Shown here one piece after another: positions 25,788 through 36,329 of a DNA stretch of 49,524 nt; within the stretch, counting starts at the first letter, position 1; each line of letters starts with the position of its first letter. Source of the DNA: CAYTEO01 sp964436825 (GTDB lineage: Bacteria; Krumholzibacteriota; Krumholzibacteriia; LZORAL124-64-63); the NCBI GenBank assembly GCA_964436825.1, contig CAYTEO010000016.1, positions 1-49,524 of the forward strand, written 5' to 3'. The translations under genes and the position numbers were made by a program. The notes under the pieces are model-generated. The model was not told the origin of the DNA. It did no database searches and worked only from the letters and a program-made list of their open reading frames with translations.

Positions 25788-27713
25788 ATGAACGCTGCAT
25801 CGAGGGAGTACACGGCCGACGGGATCCAGGTTCTCAAGGGACTGGAGGCGGTCCGCAAGCGGCCCGCCATGTACATCGGCGACACGGGGACCCGCGGGCT
25901 CCACCACCTGGTCTACGAGGTCGTCGACAACGCCATCGACGAGGCGCTGGCCGGCTACTGCGACCACATAGAGGTGACGATCCTGCCCGGCGACGCCGTC
26001 CGGGTGGTCGACAACGGGCGCGGCATCCCGGTCGACATGCACGCCACCGAGGGCAAGCCGGCGCTCGAGGTCGTCATGACGAGCCTCCACGCCGGCGGCA
26101 AGTTCGACCGCGGCACCTACAAGGTCTCCGGCGGACTGCACGGCGTCGGCGTCAGCTGCGTCAACGCCCTGTCCGAGCGGCTGCGTGTCGAGGTCCGCCG
26201 CGACGGCAAGATCCACGTCCAGGAGTACGTCCGCGGCGCGCCCACCTGCCCCGTCCATGTCGAGGGGACCTACGACGGCGACGGGACGGGCACGACGGTG
26301 GAGTTCAAGCCCGACCCCGAGATCTTCCCCGACAGGGTCTACCACTACGACACCCTCAAGTCGCGCCTGCGGGAGCTGGCGTTCCTGAACAGGGGACTGA
26401 CGATCGTCCTTGAGGACGCCCGCGACGGCCAGCCGAAGCGGGACGTGTTCCGCTACGAGGGCGGGATCGTCGAGTTCGTCAAGTGGCTCAACGAGAACAA
26501 GAACGTCCTCTGCGGCGAGCCGGTCCACTTCGAGGGGGAGAAGGACGGCGTCCAGATCGAGATCGCCCTGGACTACAACGACGGCTACGCCGAGAACCTC
26601 TACACCTTCGCCAACAACATCAACACCCAGGAGGGGGGCACCCACCTGTCGGGATTCCGGGCCGGGCTGACCCGCACCCTGAACACCTACGCCCAGCGGG
26701 AGAACCTGCTGAAGAAGGAGGTCAAGTCCCTCTCCGGCGACGACGTCCGCGAGGGACTGACGGCGGTCATCTCGGTCAAGATCCCCGAGCCGCAGTTCGA
26801 GGGGCAGACCAAGACGAAGCTGGGCAACACCGAGGTCAAGGGGCAGGTCGAGGCGCTGGTCAACACCTACCTGGGCCAGTACCTGGACGAGCACCCGACG
26901 GTGGCGCGCAAGATCATAGGCAAGTGCGTCGGCGCGGCCCAGGCCCGCGAGGCGGCCCGGCGCGCCCGCGACCTGACCCGCCGCAAGTCGGCTCTCGACT
27001 CTGCCGCCCTGCCGGGCAAGCTGGCCGACTGCTCCAGCACCGATCCCGAGGAGTGCGAGCTGTACCTGGTGGAGGGCGACTCGGCCGGCGGCTCGGCCAA
27101 GCAGGGGCGTGACCGCCGCTTCCAGGCCATCCTGCCGCTGAAGGGGAAGATCCTCAACGTCGAGAAGGCGCGCCTGGACAAGATCCTCTCCAACGACGAG
27201 GTCCGCACCGTCATCACCGCCCTGGGCACCGGCGTCGGGTCGGGCATCTTCGACATCTCCAAGCTGCGCTACCACCGGATCATCATCATGACCGACGCCG
27301 ACGTCGACGGCGCCCACATCCGCACCCTCGTGCTGACGCTCTTCTTCCGCTACTTCCGGGAGATCGTCGAGCACGGGTACGTCTACATCGCCGAACCGCC
27401 CCTGTACCGCGTCAAGAAGGACAGGCGGATCGCCTACGCCTACAGTGACGAGCAGATGGAGCGGCTGGTGGAGGAGATGGGCGGCAAGGGCGTCTACGTC
27501 CAGCGCTACAAGGGCCTGGGCGAGATGAACCCCGAGCAGCTCTGGGAGACGACGATGGATCCCGAGCGCCGGACCCTGACAAGGGTCACCCTGGAGGACG
27601 CCGCCGCCGCCGACCGGGTCTTCTCCGTCCTGATGGGGGACGACGTGGAGTCGCGCCGGCGGTTCATCGAGCAGAACGCACACCTGGTCCGCGTGGAGGA
27701 CCTGGACATCTGA
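25788..27713 (+). CDS. gyrB: DNA gyrase subunit B
   Basis: 641-aa GyrB without the extra C-terminal insertion of enterobacterial forms. The GHKL ATPase domain has EVVDNAIDEA, DNGRGIPVD and GGLHGVGVSCVNALS. The TOPRIM domain has EGDSAGGSAKQGRDR and DADVDGAHIRTL, and the C-terminal motif QRYKGLGEMNPEQLWETTMDP is intact. The ATG at 25788 has a GAAGGA site upstream; an earlier in-frame start at 25758 lies inside the preceding gene. gyrA follows after 59 bp. Confidence 0.98.
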   Translation: MNAASREYTADGIQVLKGLEAVRKRPAMYIGDTGTRGLHHLVYEVVDNAIDEALAGYCDHIEVTILPGDAVRVVDNGRGIPVDMHATEGKPALEVVMTSLHAGGKFDRGTYKVSGGLHGVGVSCVNALSERLRVEVRRDGKIHVQEYVRGAPTCPVHVEGTYDGDGTGTTVEFKPDPEIFPDRVYHYDTLKSRLRELAFLNRGLTIVLEDARDGQPKRDVFRYEGGIVEFVKWLNENKNVLCGEPVHFEGEKDGVQIEIALDYNDGYAENLYTFANNINTQEGGTHLSGFRAGLTRTLNTYAQRENLLKKEVKSLSGDDVREGLTAVISVKIPEPQFEGQTKTKLGNTEVKGQVEALVNTYLGQYLDEHPTVARKIIGKCVGAAQAREAARRARDLTRRKSALDSAALPGKLADCSSTDPEECELYLVEGDSAGGSAKQGRDRRFQAILPLKGKILNVEKARLDKILSNDEVRTVITALGTGVGSGIFDISKLRYHRIIIMTDADVDGAHIRTLVLTLFFRYFREIVEHGYVYIAEPPLYRVKKDRRIAYAYSDEQMERLVEEMGGKGVYVQRYKGLGEMNPEQLWETTMDPERRTLTRVTLEDAAAADRVFSVLMGDDVESRRRFIEQNAHLVRVEDLDI

Positions 27714-27772
27714 CCCTTCCGGCGCGCCACCGCGCCCACCGGACGGGCTGAACGAGGGAGAACGGCGACACC

Positions 27773-30226
27773 ATGGCCGAGCGCAACATCGGGCACGTCC
27801 TCGAGGTCGACATCAACGAGAAGATGGAGCAGTCGTACCTCGAGTACTCCATGAGCGTCATCATCTCGCGCGCCCTGCCGGACGCCCGCGACGGGCTGAA
27901 GCCCGTCCACCGGCGCGTCCTGACGGCGATGAACGACCTGGGCCTGCAGCCGGGCAAGCCGTACCGCAAGTCGGCCAAGATCACCGGCGACACGACGGGC
28001 AACTACCACCCCCACGGGACGGCGGCCGTCTACGACACGCTGGTCCGCATGGCCCAGGACTTCAGCCTGCGCTACCCGCTGGTGGACGGGCAGGGGAACT
28101 TCGGGTCGATCGACGGCGACTCGCCGGCTGCCGAGCGGTACACGGAGGCGCGCCTGACGCCGCTGGCCACCGAGCTGATGCGGGACATCGAGAAGGACAC
28201 CGTCGACTTCGTCCCCAACTACGACGGGTCCCGGACCATGCCCGCGGTCATGCCGGCGGCCGTGCCGAACCTGCTGATCAACGGCGCCGACGGCATCGCC
28301 GTGGGCATGGCCACCAAGATCCCGCCCCACAACCTGACCGAGGTCTGCGACGGGCTGATCGCCCTGCTGGACAATCCCGAGCTGGGGCCGAACGACCTGC
28401 TGGAGTACGTCCAGGGTCCCGACTTCCCCACCGGCGGCATCATCCAGGGACGGCGCGGCATCGTCGACTACGTCAACACGGGACGCGGGCGGATCATCGT
28501 GCGCGGCCGCGCCGAGATCGACGAGGACAGCAAGGGGCGCGCCCGGATCATCATCACCGAGCTGCCCTACCAGGTGAACAAGGCGGCCCTGGTGGAGAAG
28601 ATCGCCCACCTGGTCCGCAACAACGTGCTGGAGGGGATCTCGGACCTGCGCGACGAGTCGGACCGGCAGGGGATGCGCATCGTCGTCGTCCTGAAGAAGG
28701 ACGCCTACCCGCAGGTGGTGCTCAACAAGCTCTACGCCCACACGCAGCTGCAGCAGACCTTCGGGGTCATCAACCTGGCCCTGGTCGACAACCGGCCGCG
28801 GGTGATGAACCTGAAGGAGGCGATGCAGGTCTACCTGGACTTCCGGGAGGAGGTCGTCGTCCGCCGCACGCGGTTCGAACTGCGCAAGGCGGAGGACCGG
28901 GCCCACATCCTGGAGGGGTACCGCATCGCCCTGGATCACATCGACGAGATCGTCGAGCTGATCAAGACGAGCGAGTCGCCCGACACGGCGCGGACGGCCC
29001 TGATCGAGAGGTTCGGCCTGTCGGAGAAGCAGGCCCAGGCCATCCTCGACCTGCGCCTGGCGCGGTTGACCGGCCTGGAGCGCCAGAAGATCGAGGACGA
29101 GTACCGGCAGCTCATCGAGCTGATCGCCGAGCTGAAGGAGATCCTGGGCAACCGCTCGCGGGTGCTGCAGATCATCCGCGAGGAGCTGGAGGAGATCCGT
29201 CGCAAGTACGGCGACGAGCGCCGGACCGAGATCGTCCCCGAGGAGGACGACATCGACCTGGAGGACCTGATCGCCGACGAGGACGTGGCCGTCACCATCT
29301 CCCACGACGGCTACGCCAAGCGGATCCCGCTGTCGACGTACCGGACCCAGGGCCGCGGCGGCAAGGGGATCACGGCCATGGGAACCAAGGATGAGGACTG
29401 GGTCGAGCACCTGTTCATCGCCTCGACGCACTCCTACCTGCTGGTCCTGACGGAGAAGGGCCAGTGCTACTGGCTCAAGACGTACCAGATCCCCCAGGCG
29501 GCTCGGGCTTCGCGCGGCAGGCCCATCGTCAACATGATCCAGATCGCCCAGGACGACAGCGTCCACGCCGTCATGCCGGTGCGCGAGTTCCGCAGCGACC
29601 AGTACCTGGTGATGGCCACCAGCCGGGGAATCATCAAGAAGACGCCCCTGGACGCGTTCAGCCGCCCGCGGCGGGCCGGCATCCGGGCCATCACCCTGCT
29701 CGAGGACGAGCACCTGGTCAGCGTCAAGGTGACCGACGGGAAGCAGGACATCATCCTGGCCACCAGCGGCGGGATGGCCATCCGGTTCCACGAGGCCGAC
29801 ATCCGTCCCATGGGACGCTCCGCCCACGGCGTGAAGGGGATCACCCTGAACGAGGGGCAGCGCGTGGTGGGGATGGTGGCCGTCCAGGACGGCGAGACCC
29901 TGCTGACGGTCACCGAGAACGGCTACGGGAAGCGAACCCCCATCGCCGACTACCGGGTCCAGCGGCGGGGCGGCCGCGGCCTGATCACCATCCGCTGCAC
30001 CGAGCGCAACGGACGGCTGGTGGAGATCAAGGAGGTCAGCGACGATCAGGAGTTGATGGTCATCACGCAGGGTGGCATCATGATCCGCGTCGCCGTCCGG
30101 GACATCTCCACCATGGGGCGGAACACCCAGGGCGTGCGGATCATCAGCCTGAGGGGGGATGACAAGGTCGTCGGCGTCGCCCGGATCGAGGCCGACGACG
30201 AGCAGCAGACCTCGTCCGAAGGATGA
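27773..30226 (+). CDS. gyrA: DNA gyrase subunit A
   Basis: 817-aa GyrA. The catalytic tyrosine is Y123 in AAERYTEARL, and the C-terminal DNA-wrapping pinwheel contains the GyrA box QRRGGRG (in YRVQRRGGRGLITIR), which marks gyrase rather than Topo IV. In the quinolone-resistance region the usual Asp-Ser after HPHG is Thr83-Ala84 (HPHGTAAVYDTL). The serine that anchors the drug-bridging water-metal ion is therefore absent. Its stop overlaps the next gene by 4 bp (ATGA). Confidence 0.98.
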   Translation: MAERNIGHVLEVDINEKMEQSYLEYSMSVIISRALPDARDGLKPVHRRVLTAMNDLGLQPGKPYRKSAKITGDTTGNYHPHGTAAVYDTLVRMAQDFSLRYPLVDGQGNFGSIDGDSPAAERYTEARLTPLATELMRDIEKDTVDFVPNYDGSRTMPAVMPAAVPNLLINGADGIAVGMATKIPPHNLTEVCDGLIALLDNPELGPNDLLEYVQGPDFPTGGIIQGRRGIVDYVNTGRGRIIVRGRAEIDEDSKGRARIIITELPYQVNKAALVEKIAHLVRNNVLEGISDLRDESDRQGMRIVVVLKKDAYPQVVLNKLYAHTQLQQTFGVINLALVDNRPRVMNLKEAMQVYLDFREEVVVRRTRFELRKAEDRAHILEGYRIALDHIDEIVELIKTSESPDTARTALIERFGLSEKQAQAILDLRLARLTGLERQKIEDEYRQLIELIAELKEILGNRSRVLQIIREELEEIRRKYGDERRTEIVPEEDDIDLEDLIADEDVAVTISHDGYAKRIPLSTYRTQGRGGKGITAMGTKDEDWVEHLFIASTHSYLLVLTEKGQCYWLKTYQIPQAARASRGRPIVNMIQIAQDDSVHAVMPVREFRSDQYLVMATSRGIIKKTPLDAFSRPRRAGIRAITLLEDEHLVSVKVTDGKQDIILATSGGMAIRFHEADIRPMGRSAHGVKGITLNEGQRVVGMVAVQDGETLLTVTENGYGKRTPIADYRVQRRGGRGLITIRCTERNGRLVEIKEVSDDQELMVITQGGIMIRVAVRDISTMGRNTQGVRIISLRGDDKVVGVARIEADDEQQTSSEG

Positions 30227-31893
30227 GCATGACCGCCCGTTGCTGGTTGCTGGCGCTGCTGCTGGGGGTCGGACCGATCGTGGCCCGGAGCGCCCCCGTC
30301 CATACCTACCTGCTGGGTCCGGAGGCCTCGGCCGCCCTGCAGGCGACGGGAGAGGTGCGTGTCGTGGCCCTCGACACCGCGGGGATCGCCGTCGGCACGC
30401 CGCTGCTGACGGTCGAGCCCGTGCTCTCCTCCCGACAGCTCCGTCGCACCATCGCCGAGGCGCCGTTCACGGCGTTCACCCGGGTCGGTGCGCCCGGAGG
30501 GCGGCGTGGCCTGCTCCACCCCGCCGACGACGACGGGGACGGGGTCGCCGACGAGGATCCCCTCGACGGAAGCGACAACGACGGGGACGGCCTGGTCGAC
30601 GAGGACTTCGCCGCCATCTCCGACGCGATGGCCGTCGTCGATCTTCCTGCCGGTCCGCACCTGGAGCTCTACCACTGGAACTATCCCCACCTGCAGCGGG
30701 TCCTGTTCCTCGACGCGACCGATCGGGAAGGACGCGCGATGGCGATCCGCTTCACCCTGCGTCCGGCCGGCGGGACGTGGCAGCGGCTGGAGCTGACCCT
30801 GCGGACCAGGAGCTGGTTGCCCGTCGCCGCCGCGGAACCGGTTCCGGTCTGGACGGCGCGCCTGGAGGGGTTCGGGCAGGAGCGCTGGGTCGGTCTGCTG
30901 ACGCTGTCGGAGGGCACGTCGGTGGAGCGGTCGGAGAGCGGGGAGGAACTGACCGTCTCCGGTCCGGCCGCGGCGACCTTCGCCGTCGCCGTCGCCGCCA
31001 CTCCCACGCAGCTGCTGGGCGCCCTGGCCGAGGGACGGACCGTCCGCGAGGGAGCGCCGCTGCGGCCCGGGGAGCCGGCGATGCCCTGGATCGTCACCCC
31101 GCCTCCCTGCCCGCTGCTGGAGAAACAGTCGCCGGTGGTCTGCTGGTTCACCCGCAACGAGGGATGGGTCCTCCGCCTGACCCTCCCGACCGGCTGTACC
31201 TGGTTGCCCGATCCGCAGGGCTTCCGTCTCGGCGGTGAGCCGTGCGGCGCGCCGGCCGCGATCGAGCTGACCTCCGGCGAGGGCCGGGTGCTCCTGCGCG
31301 CGTCCGGCCGTGCGGATGGCCCGACGATCCCCTCCTGGGTGGCGTCCTATCTCGCCCTGGCCGGGGACGGGGCGAAGGGCGCGACGCTCGAGCTCTCCTT
31401 CCCGCATCCGGCGCCCGTCGAAGGCGCAGCGAAGCTCCAGGGGAGCTGGCCCTTCGGCTGCGGCTTCAGCGAGACGGCCCTTCGCCTGCCGACGGAGGCG
31501 GAGGTCACCGACCAGGGATCCCGTCCACCGACCCTGTCGCCGGAACTGGTCGACGGCTATCCCAATCCCTTCCGCGACCACCTGACCGTCGCGTTCCGCG
31601 TCCCCTCCACCGTCGGCGAGGGTTTCGTCTGGGACGGGGACCGGCCGCCGGGTCTGAAGGCCGACGATCCCATTCCCTACAGTTCGCCGCTGCCGAGGAC
31701 GACTTTGAAGATTTATACGATCTCGGGCCGGGAGATTGTCACGCTGTATGACGAACCGTCCGCTCCAGGAACTTACCATGTGGAATGGGACGGTCGCGAT
31801 CCAACGGGCAGGCGCGTTGCCATGGGGACCTATTTCTGCAAGCTCCAGGTGGACCAGTGGTCCGTCACGACAAGGGTTTCCGTGATCCGCTGA
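30223..31893 (+). CDS. Secreted protein with Ca-binding-type Asp repeats and FlgD/T9SS-like C-terminal tail
   Basis: 556 aa, function not recognised. An N-terminal signal peptide (CWLLALLLGVGPIVARSAP, cleavage near residue 24) is followed by an Asp-rich thrombospondin type 3-like segment (DDDGDGVADEDP and DNDGDGLVDEDF, residues 102-128), likely calcium binding. A long beta-rich middle follows with several cysteines. The C-terminal FlgD-Ig-like module (about 465-556) opens YPNPFRD and ends GTYFCKLQVDQWSVTTRVSVIR. Such tails occur on secreted or surface proteins in Bacteroidota-like phyla. Its ATGA overlap with gyrA suggests read-through from the gyrase operon, an unusual neighbour. No intrinsic terminator with a T-tract was found after it. 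Confidence 0.78.
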   Translation: MSMTARCWLLALLLGVGPIVARSAPVHTYLLGPEASAALQATGEVRVVALDTAGIAVGTPLLTVEPVLSSRQLRRTIAEAPFTAFTRVGAPGGRRGLLHPADDDGDGVADEDPLDGSDNDGDGLVDEDFAAISDAMAVVDLPAGPHLELYHWNYPHLQRVLFLDATDREGRAMAIRFTLRPAGGTWQRLELTLRTRSWLPVAAAEPVPVWTARLEGFGQERWVGLLTLSEGTSVERSESGEELTVSGPAAATFAVAVAATPTQLLGALAEGRTVREGAPLRPGEPAMPWIVTPPPCPLLEKQSPVVCWFTRNEGWVLRLTLPTGCTWLPDPQGFRLGGEPCGAPAAIELTSGEGRVLLRASGRADGPTIPSWVASYLALAGDGAKGATLELSFPHPAPVEGAAKLQGSWPFGCGFSETALRLPTEAEVTDQGSRPPTLSPELVDGYPNPFRDHLTVAFRVPSTVGEGFVWDGDRPPGLKADDPIPYSSPLPRTTLKIYTISGREIVTLYDEPSAPGTYHVEWDGRDPTGRRVAMGTYFCKLQVDQWSVTTRVSVIR

Positions 31894-31983
31894 CCGGGAG
31901 GTCGGGAAGGACCGGATCCGGTCATGGTGGGACATCACGGGGAACGACGGAGAACAAAAAGGGAAAACAGGATATTATTTTCT

Positions 31984-32012
31984 TGTGATCCCAGAGCGGT
32001 TGCTCTATAATC
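31984..32012 (+). promoter_or_regulatory. Strong promoter of the AraC-type regulator gene
   Basis: -35 TTGTGA (31984-31989), 17-bp spacer, perfect -10 TATAAT (32007-32012). An A/T-rich stretch just upstream (31952-31983) could act as an UP element. Confidence 0.75.
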
Positions 32013-32093
32013 GCATTACAATTCGTCAAGTGAGAAGGACACCCGTGGACATGGCGACGAAGGAGCGTTCAACTTTGTCCGAGGGAGTGAAAC

Positions 32094-32948
32094 GTGAGAG
32101 AGCGACTGGAACCAATCGAAGGAGCGTGGACCAGCTTTATCGTCGAGTTCGTGGGAGCAGGTCGAGATGCCGCCGATCCTGATCAATCAGCCCCCCGCAT
32201 CGTGTTTCTCTGCTCGACGGCCGAGAAGAATCCGCCGGAGCTGTGCTATGCATTCTTCGGCCCCCAGATCCGCCTGGAACCTCTGCCGGCCGGCGCCGAT
32301 GGCGCGGAGATCGATCCGCGGCTCGTGTTCGTCTACGCCGCGCAGATTCCCGAGAATATGAAGGCGAGCCTGGAGTTCATCCATCAGCGGTTCAGCGCCC
32401 CCGTGCTCGTGGCCCAGCGGAGCAACGTCCAGCGCTCGGCCCGGCACGTGGTGGACTACCTCCAGATGCTCACCAATCCGCCCGGAGGCGGCATCGGGGA
32501 GCAGGACGGCCTGGTCCCCGACACGGCGGACGACGCCATCTGGCAGGGGCCCCTGCCGGAGGTCGTCCTGGAGGGTGCCGGCGAGCACGGCAGGGACATC
32601 CATGCCCGCCGGGAGATCCAGGACTACCGCGCCGAGTACGCCTGTCGCTATGTCCTGAAGAACTTCCCTGGCCCCATCAACCGGGACCGGATGGCGGAGA
32701 TGGTCAACCTCTCGCCCGGGTACTTCTCCAACCTCTTCCGGCTCGAGGTGGGGATGAGCTTCAGCGACTACGTCATCCAGGTACGGGTGGACAACGCCAA
32801 GAAGCTGCTGCGGCGCTTCGACCTGTCGGTGGAGGAGGTCAGCCGCCAGTGCGGCTTCAACAGCCTGGCCCACTTCTCGCGGACCTTCAAGGACCGCACC
32901 GGCTTGTCGCCCTTGAAGTTCCGAAAGGCTCCCAAGGTGGAGGTCTGA
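32094..32948 (+). CDS. AraC-family transcriptional regulator with receiver-like N-terminus
   Basis: 284 aa. The C-terminal AraC/XylS DNA-binding domain (about 180-282) holds both helix-turn-helix units: INRDRMAEMVNLSPGYFSNLF and LSVEEVSRQCGFNSLAHFSRTF, then TGLSPLKFRK. The N-terminal region (about 1-125) has alternating hydrophobic strands (RIVFLCST, DPRLVFVYA, APVLVAQR) and helices. This resembles a degenerate response-regulator fold with no evident phosphorylatable Asp at the end of strand 3, an inference. The GTG start at 32094 has GGAG six bases upstream. It is monocistronic, with a strong promoter before it and a hairpin after it. Confidence 0.87.
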   Translation: MRERLEPIEGAWTSFIVEFVGAGRDAADPDQSAPRIVFLCSTAEKNPPELCYAFFGPQIRLEPLPAGADGAEIDPRLVFVYAAQIPENMKASLEFIHQRFSAPVLVAQRSNVQRSARHVVDYLQMLTNPPGGGIGEQDGLVPDTADDAIWQGPLPEVVLEGAGEHGRDIHARREIQDYRAEYACRYVLKNFPGPINRDRMAEMVNLSPGYFSNLFRLEVGMSFSDYVIQVRVDNAKKLLRRFDLSVEEVSRQCGFNSLAHFSRTFKDRTGLSPLKFRKAPKVEV

Positions 32949-32994
32949 CGGCGCGTCGTGACGATGTCCAGCCATGCCGGCAGACCGCGGCCGT

Positions 32995-33029
32995 GCGACG
33001 GCCTCTCCCAGGGCGGGAGAGGCCGTCGC
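32995..33029 (+). terminator. 15-bp hairpin between the AraC gene and the ABC-F gene
   Basis: Perfect arms GCGACGGCCTCTCCC (32995-33009) and GGGAGAGGCCGTCGC (33015-33029) with a 5-nt loop. No T-tract follows, so it may be a weak or Rho-assisted terminator, or an attenuator in the ABC-F leader, whose start is 20 bp downstream. Confidence 0.5.
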
Positions 33030-33048
33030 CTCTCCATGCGCTGACACC

Positions 33049-34957
33049 ATGAGTCTGATCACCCTCCAGCACGTCCACTTCGACTACGGCCGCGAGCCGA
33101 TCCTCGACGACGTCAACCTGACGCTGTCGGCCGGCGATCGGGCCGCCCTGGTCGGTCCCAACGGAACCGGAAAGTCGACGCTCCTGCGCCTGCTGGCCGG
33201 CGAGATCGCTCCCCTGCGGGGTGAACGGCAGGTGACCGGCGGCGTGCGGATCCACCTGCTGCCCCAGGTGACGACGGCCCTGATCGGCGACGATCCCGAC
33301 CGGAGCGTCTTCGACGCCGTGGCTCGGCTGGCCCTGGCCGACGTGCTCGATCTGGAGAGGGAGCTGGAGGAGATCGCTGTCGCCCTGGAGCGAGGCGGGG
33401 ATACGGCCACCCTGGTCGAGCGCCAGGGGCGGCTCCAGCAGCGGTTCGAGCAGCGGGACGGCTATGCCTGGCGAGCGCGTCTCGGCGCCGCCCTGGGGGG
33501 GCTGGGCCTGCCCGAGCGGCGCTGGCACGCGCCGGTCGTCGAGCTGTCGGGCGGGGAGCGGCGACGCGCCGCACTGGCCGCGGTCCTGCTGGCGGACAGC
33601 GACCTGCTGCTGCTGGACGAGCCGACGAACCACCTGGACCTCGCAGCCCGCGAGTGGCTGGAGGAGACGCTCCTGCGGGAGCGCCGGGCGCTGGTGTTCA
33701 TCTCGCACGACCGCTACTTCCTGGACCGGGTCGCCACGCGGATCCTGTCGCTGCGCCGCGGGCGGCTGACGACCTTCCGCGGCAACTACACGGCCTGGCG
33801 GCGGGAGAGCGAGCGCGCCCGCGAGCGCGACGAGGCGGCCTGGCGCCGCCAGCAGGAGCGGATCGCAAAGACCGAGGAGTTCATCCGCCGCAACATCGCC
33901 GGCCAGAAGACGAAGCAGGCCCAGTCGCGGCGCAAGCAACTGGCCCGCGAGCAGCACCTCGAGAGGCCCGACGCGCCCGACGCGCCGGTTCCCATCGAGC
34001 TGGTCCAGTTGCGCCCCAGCGGCGAGACGGTCCTGGAGGCCCACGGCCTGGCCAAGGCGTTCGGCGACCGTGTCCTGATCCGCGACCTGTCGCTGCGCCT
34101 GGAGCGTGGGGCGCGCCTGGGGATCGCCGGTCCCAACGGCTGCGGCAAGAGTACCCTGCTGCGGATCCTGGCAGGGGACGTCCTGCCCGACGCGGGCGCG
34201 GTCCGTTGGGGTTATCATGTCGATGTCGGGTTCTACGACCAGCACCTGCAGACGGTCCGGGACGACCGGACCGTTCTGGAGGAGATCGCCGAGGTCTGGC
34301 CCGACGGGACCATCCGCCAGTGGCGGGGCTACGCGGCCGCCTTCGGGTTCACCGCCGACATGGTGGACCGCCCCGTGGGTCGCCTCTCCGGCGGCGAGCG
34401 GGCCCGGCTGGCACTGATGCGCCTGATCCGCGAGGGGCACAACACCCTGCTGCTGGACGAGCCGACGAACCACCTGGACGCCGAGACGCGCGACGCCCTG
34501 GAGGAGGCGCTGCTGCGTTTCCCCGGCACGCTGGTCGTCGTCTCCCACGACCGGCGGTTGCTGGACCGGGTCGCCGACCGGTTGCTGGTCTTCACCGACG
34601 GGAGCGAAGCCCGCTGTCCGGTGTTCCATGACGGGAACTGGAGCGACTGGCTGCGCCGACGGCAGCGGGAGAGCGAGGCCGCCTCCCAGGCATCCGCCCC
34701 GGCACGCGCCGACGTCGCGGGGGAGCCGCGCCGGAGGGAGCGGTCCGGAGGCCTGAGCAAGAACGAGATCGCACGCCGCAAGCAGTGGATCGCGGAGGCC
34801 GAGGAGCGGATCGCGGTCCTGGAACGGAAGCGGGACGAGCTGCTGGCGTCACTGTCCGATCCCGGCCTGACGCCGATGCAACGGGCCGAGGCGGGCCGCG
34901 GGGTCACCGAGCTGGAGCGGGAGATCGCCGCACAACTGGAACAGTGGGAACGGTGGC

Positions 34958-34977
<20 letters not shown>
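33049..34977 (+). CDS. ABC-F family ATPase (ribosome-associated)
   Basis: 642 aa with two ABC domains and no membrane segments, the ABC-F layout of translation factors (Uup/EttA group). Walker A motifs are GPNGTGKST and GPNGCGKST. Signatures are LSGGERRRAAL and LSGGERARLAL, each followed by LLLLDEPTNHLD or LLLDEPTNHLD. The inter-domain linker is highly charged (about 245-315), and a C-terminal coiled coil (about 580-640) resembles the DNA/RNA-binding tail of Uup-like members. The start MSLITLQHVHFDYG is preferred over upstream in-frame codons that lie in the hairpin. The end overlaps hflX by 20 bp. Confidence 0.92.
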
Positions 34978-36283
<1,306 letters not shown>

Positions 36284-36329
36284 GCGGACGGGCAGGGCGG
36301 CCCGGTCGCAGGCGACGGGAAGGAGCCGC

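Noticed and set aside
31910..31923. Perfect palindrome GACCGGATCCGGTC as a terminator
   Set aside because: No loop and no T-tract; a loop-free dyad of this size is expected by chance in such GC-rich DNA.
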